Below are positions 61,045 through 64,000 of a stretch of DNA of 64,000 nt, one piece after another. A program made the position numbers and the translations under genes. The notes beneath the pieces were generated by a model. The model was not told the origin of the DNA. It searched no databases and worked only from the letters and a program-made list of their open reading frames with translations. Position 1 is the stretch's first letter; every line of letters begins with the position of its first letter. The DNA is from Mesorhizobium norvegicum (GTDB lineage: Bacteria > Pseudomonadota > Alphaproteobacteria > Rhizobiales > Rhizobiaceae): NCBI RefSeq assembly GCF_004919685.1, contig NZ_SMYZ01000089.1, positions 79,303 to 143,302 of the forward strand, written 5' to 3'.

Positions 61045-61992
61045 ATGGCCTCGGTGAAATCGCTGCTGACAAAACCCTGGATCTGGTCGTTTCTCGGCGC
61101 CCTGCTGGTGTGGCTGGCGACGATTGCCTTCACCGGCGGCTATGGCGCCGGCGGCATGGTGACCGCGGCCCTGTCGCTGGCGGTGTTCACGGTCATTGTC
61201 GGTGTCGGCCAGATGTTCGTCATCACGCTCGGCCCGGGCAATGTCGACCTGTCGTTGCCGGCCAATATAGGCCTTGCCAGCGCCGTCGCGATGAAAGTGA
61301 TGGACGGCAACGACTCGATGATCGTGGTCGGACTGCTGGCGGCGCTCGCCTGTGGGGCTGCGGTCGGCGCCGCCAACTACCTGCTGATCTGGGCGCTGCG
61401 CATCCCGCCGATCATCGCCACCTTGTCGGCCAGCTTCATCATCCAGTCGATTGACATCAGCTATGGCCGCGGACTGCAGATCAAGCCGCCGCCGGGCTTC
61501 GCCGATTTCGCCAACTGGCAGATACTGGGCATTCCGGTGCTGGCGATCCTCACAGTGCTGTTCACCATCGGTGCAGCCATCGCGCTGCAGCGCATGATCT
61601 ATGGCCGCTCGGTGCTGGCGATCGGCCAGAACATCCGCGCCGCGTGGCTGGCGGGCGTCAATGTCGGCCGCATCCGCTTCCTCACCTACACGCTGTCGGG
61701 CGCGCTCGGCGGCATCGATGGCGCGCTGCTCGCCGGCTATTTCCGTGGCGCCAATGTCGATATCGGCAATGAATATCTGCTGGCCTCGATCGCCGTCGTC
61801 GTTATCGGCGGCACGTCGGTGGCCGGCGGCAAGGCCAATGTGCCCGGCGTGTGGGGCGCGGCGCTGTTCCTGGTGCTGCTGCTGACCATGCTCAACACGT
61901 TCGGCGTCAGCGCCGGCGTGAGGTTGTTGCTGACGGGGCTGATCATTGTCGGGGTGATCACGGCGGCGGGCGGGCAGAAGGCGCTGCGTTAG
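61045..61992 (+). CDS. Sugar ABC transporter permease (CUT2), second subunit
   Basis: A 315-residue inner-membrane permease related to the one upstream. It has GQMFVITLGPGNVDLSLPANIG, the same position as the LDLSIG motif of its partner, and VVVIGGTSVAGGKANVPGVWG near the end. It ends the transporter operon. A long inverted repeat follows and may terminate transcription. Confidence 0.94.
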   Translation: MASVKSLLTKPWIWSFLGALLVWLATIAFTGGYGAGGMVTAALSLAVFTVIVGVGQMFVITLGPGNVDLSLPANIGLASAVAMKVMDGNDSMIVVGLLAALACGAAVGAANYLLIWALRIPPIIATLSASFIIQSIDISYGRGLQIKPPPGFADFANWQILGIPVLAILTVLFTIGAAIALQRMIYGRSVLAIGQNIRAAWLAGVNVGRIRFLTYTLSGALGGIDGALLAGYFRGANVDIGNEYLLASIAVVVIGGTSVAGGKANVPGVWGAALFLVLLLTMLNTFGVSAGVRLLLTGLIIVGVITAAGGQKALR

Positions 61993-62024
61993 ACGACGCA
62001 GAACGTTTTATGCTGGCGGGACAG

Positions 62025-62181
62025 CACCCCCCTCTGTCCTACCGGACATCTCCCCCGCAAGGGGGGAGATTGGCCGTTATTTTGGCTTTCGCCAATATTC
62101 AACGTTGCAAGGTGAGCGAGGCGCAGAAGCTGTCAATCTCCCCCCTTGCGGGGGAGATGCCCGGCAGGGCAGAGGGGGGTG
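62025..62181. repeat. Inverted pair of 48-bp GC-rich palindromic repeats
   Basis: The 48-bp units at 62025-62072 and 62134-62181 are reverse complements with a few differences. The core of each has AATCTCCCCCCTTGCGGGGG. A third copy is cut by the left edge of the window (1-37). The pair can form a stem with a 61-base loop. It lies in the 351-bp gap 61993-62343, which holds no gene; the rest of that gap (62183-62343) probably contains the promoter of the fad gene. Confidence 0.9.
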
Positions 62182-62343
62182 TGAAGGATCGCTACTTCTG
62201 AGATGATGGCGGCGAAGGCCGGCGCCAGGCACCTCAAACGGCTAATCATTGTGCCAGGCCGGCATACGGTTCCCATCGGCGTCATGGCGCTGTAAATCCC
62301 GTTCGCGCGGCCACGGCCGCTGAATAGTGCTGGGAGGTTATGC

Positions 62344-64000
62344 TTGTCCGATTTCTTGAAGGTCAACCGCGACGGCGATGTCGCCATCGTCACCATCGAC
62401 AATCCGCCGGTTAACGCGCTGAGTTTTCATGTCCGCGAACCGCTGATGCAGGCGCTGGTTGAGCTGCGGGATGATGCTTCGGTGTCTGCCATCGTCATCG
62501 CCTGTGCCGGCCGGACCTTTGTTGCCGGGGCCGACATCACCGAATTCGGCAAACCGATGCAGCAACCCGAGCTGCGCGCCATCGTGGCCATGCTGGAAAC
62601 CATCGCCAAGCCGACGGTGGCCGCCATCCACGGCACCGCGCTTGGCGGCGGGCTGGAACTGGCGCTCGGCTGCCATTTTCGCGTCGCCGACGCCGGCGCC
62701 AAGCTCGGTCTGCCGGAGGTGAAGCTCGGCCTGTTGCCGGGCGGCGGCGGCACGGTGCGGTTGCCGCGCCTGGTCGGCGCGCTGAAAGCCTTGAAGATGA
62801 TCGTTTCCGGTGCGCCGATCGGAGCGACCGAGGCGCATGCCGCCGGTCTCGTCGATGCTGTTTTCGAAGACGATCTAACCACGCATGCGGTGAACTTTGC
62901 CAGGGAAATCGCCCGCAAGGGTGGCCCCTTCACGCCGGTGCGCGATCGCGACGAGGGGCTCAGGGAGACCGACCTCGCGGCTTTAGACGCCGAGGCAGCG
63001 GACCTCGCCAGGAAAGCGCGCGGCCTCGAGGCACCGATCGCTTGTGCGCAGTCGGTACGCAATGCCGTGACGCTGCCTTTCGACGAGGCGCTGGCGGCGG
63101 AGCGGGCGCTGTTCGTCAAGCTGGTCGCCAGCGACCAGTCGCGGGCGCAGCGCCATCTTTTCTTCGCCGAACGTGAGGCGGCAAAGCTTCCCGGCAAGGA
63201 CATCGTCAAGCGCCGGATCGCCCGCGTCGGCGTCATTGGCGCCGGCACGATGGGCGGCGGCATCGCCATGGCCTTCGCCAATGGCGGCTATCCCGTGACC
63301 TTGCTGGAAACCAGCCATGAGGCATTGCAGCGCGGGCTGGCGACCATCGACAAGAACTATTCGGTGTCCGTCACGCGCGGCTCGCTGACGGCAGATGCCA
63401 AGCGCGAGCGCCTCGCCCAGTTCAAAGGCTCTACCGACTATGCCGATCTCGCCGATTGCGACCTGATCGTCGAGGCGGTGTTCGAGGACATGGCGGTCAA
63501 GAAGGAGGTCTTCGGCAAGCTCGAAGCGGTGGCCAAGCCGGGCGCGATCCTTGCCACCAACACCTCCTATCTCGACATCAACGAAATCGCCGCCTCGACC
63601 TCGCGGCCGCAGGATGTGCTCGGCCTGCATTTCTTCTCACCGGCCAATGTCATGAAGCTGCTGGAGATCGTCCGGGCCGACAAGACCGCGCCCGATGCGC
63701 TGGCGACTGTCGTCGACCTGGCGCGGCGGATCGGCAAGGTGGCTGTCGTCGTCGGTGTGTGCCATGGCTTCGTGGGCAATCGCATGCTGGCGGCGCGCGG
63801 CTCGGAATCCGAAGCGTTGCTGCTGGAAGGCGCGACACCCAGCCAGATAGACAAGGCCTTCACCGATTTCGGCTGGCCGATGGGGCCGTTCCAGATGGGC
63901 GATCTCGCCGGCCTCGACATTGGCTGGCGCAACCGCAAGGCACGCGGCCAGACAGCCGTGATCGCCGACACGCTGTGCGAACAAGGCCGTTTCGGTCAGA
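62344..64000 (+). CDS. FadJ-like 3-hydroxyacyl-CoA dehydrogenase/enoyl-CoA hydratase, 3' end beyond window
   Basis: A multifunctional fatty-acid beta-oxidation enzyme, open to the right window edge (552 codons visible). The N-terminal enoyl-CoA hydratase part has DNPPVNALSF, FVAGADITEFGKPM and HGTALGGGLELALGCH with the two catalytic Glu-type regions. From about residue 295 the NAD-binding VGVIGAGTMGGGIAMAFANGGY begins the dehydrogenase part, with LGLHFFSPANVMKLLEIV and GFVGNRMLAARG. The start is TTG, with GGGAGGT 7 bases before it. An ATG three bases earlier is in another frame and soon ends. Confidence 0.94.
   Translation, partial: MSDFLKVNRDGDVAIVTIDNPPVNALSFHVREPLMQALVELRDDASVSAIVIACAGRTFVAGADITEFGKPMQQPELRAIVAMLETIAKPTVAAIHGTALGGGLELALGCHFRVADAGAKLGLPEVKLGLLPGGGGTVRLPRLVGALKALKMIVSGAPIGATEAHAAGLVDAVFEDDLTTHAVNFAREIARKGGPFTPVRDRDEGLRETDLAALDAEAADLARKARGLEAPIACAQSVRNAVTLPFDEALAAERALFVKLVASDQSRAQRHLFFAEREAAKLPGKDIVKRRIARVGVIGAGTMGGGIAMAFANGGYPVTLLETSHEALQRGLATIDKNYSVSVTRGSLTADAKRERLAQFKGSTDYADLADCDLIVEAVFEDMAVKKEVFGKLEAVAKPGAILATNTSYLDINEIAASTSRPQDVLGLHFFSPANVMKLLEIVRADKTAPDALATVVDLARRIGKVAVVVGVCHGFVGNRMLAARGSESEALLLEGATPSQIDKAFTDFGWPMGPFQMGDLAGLDIGWRNRKARGQTAVIADTLCEQGRFGQ

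Overview
The window is a GC-rich (low-to-mid 60s % by eye) chromosomal segment of an alphaproteobacterium of the order Hyphomicrobiales (Rhizobiales), most likely Mesorhizobium or a close relative. The evidence is a Ros/MucR regulator with a Mesorhizobium-type Cys-x2-Asp zinc-finger variant, a CenR-like response regulator beside a cyclic-nucleotide-binding protein, a heme operon carrying a bacterial mitofilin (Mic60), CtrA-type TTAA-N7-TTAA boxes, a DUF1127 protein, and several families of palindromic rhizobial intergenic repeats. No rRNA, tRNA, CRISPR array, phage or insertion sequence was seen. Most of the window is ordinary core genome, with a few accessory islands.

Layout. 0-7 kb: amino-acid ABC permease, SAM methyltransferase, an inverted-repeat element, leuC (leucine biosynthesis), two tandem membrane GGDEF proteins, and two small exported proteins. 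7.3-12.2 kb: succinate dehydrogenase sdhC-sdhD-sdhA-(DUF3052)-(low-GC unknown gene)-sdhB. 12.2-15.3 kb: a decayed copy of yceH, an OpgB-like membrane phosphoglycerol transferase, and the intact yceH. 15.2-19.4 kb: a three-gene operon of small exported proteins, an AraC regulator, OsmC, a YCII protein and a TerB-like protein. 19.4-24.7 kb: a UbiH-type hydroxylase divergent from tesB, then glnK-amtB behind a sigma-54-like promoter, and two small envelope proteins. 24.9-29.4 kb: ftsK, lolA, xth.

29.4-34.5 kb: on the minus strand a CenR-like regulator, a cNMP-binding protein, a GNAT enzyme and a GT9 glycosyltransferase; on the plus strand an L,D-transpeptidase and a LysR regulator around a DUF1127 gene. 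34.6-38.6 kb (minus): DUF1761, METTL20-like methyltransferase, EVE protein, YciI, gpsA, tsaD. 38.7-44.8 kb (plus): hemC, hemD, mic60-like gene, hemY, TerB-like gene, glutamine amidotransferase. 45-48.4 kb (minus): NIPSNAP, MFS exporter, aminotransferase, MucR-type regulator. 48.6-54.2 kb (minus): a sugar-oxidation block of ROK/polyphosphate glucokinase, zwf, gnd and a GH15 glucoamylase. 54.4-62 kb (plus): a histidine kinase/response regulator pair, an SMP-30 gluconolactonase-like protein and a complete CUT2-type sugar ABC transporter. The window ends inside a FadJ-like fatty-acid oxidation gene.

Points of most interest: a low-GC, possibly HEPN-like gene wedged into the sdh operon with its stop overlapping the sdhB start; the OpgB-like gene flanked by a broken and an intact yceH; repeat elements that supply stop codons and C-terminal residues to several neighbouring genes; CtrA boxes upstream of ftsK and of a small exported protein; and the glucoamylase-to-pentose-phosphate cluster.
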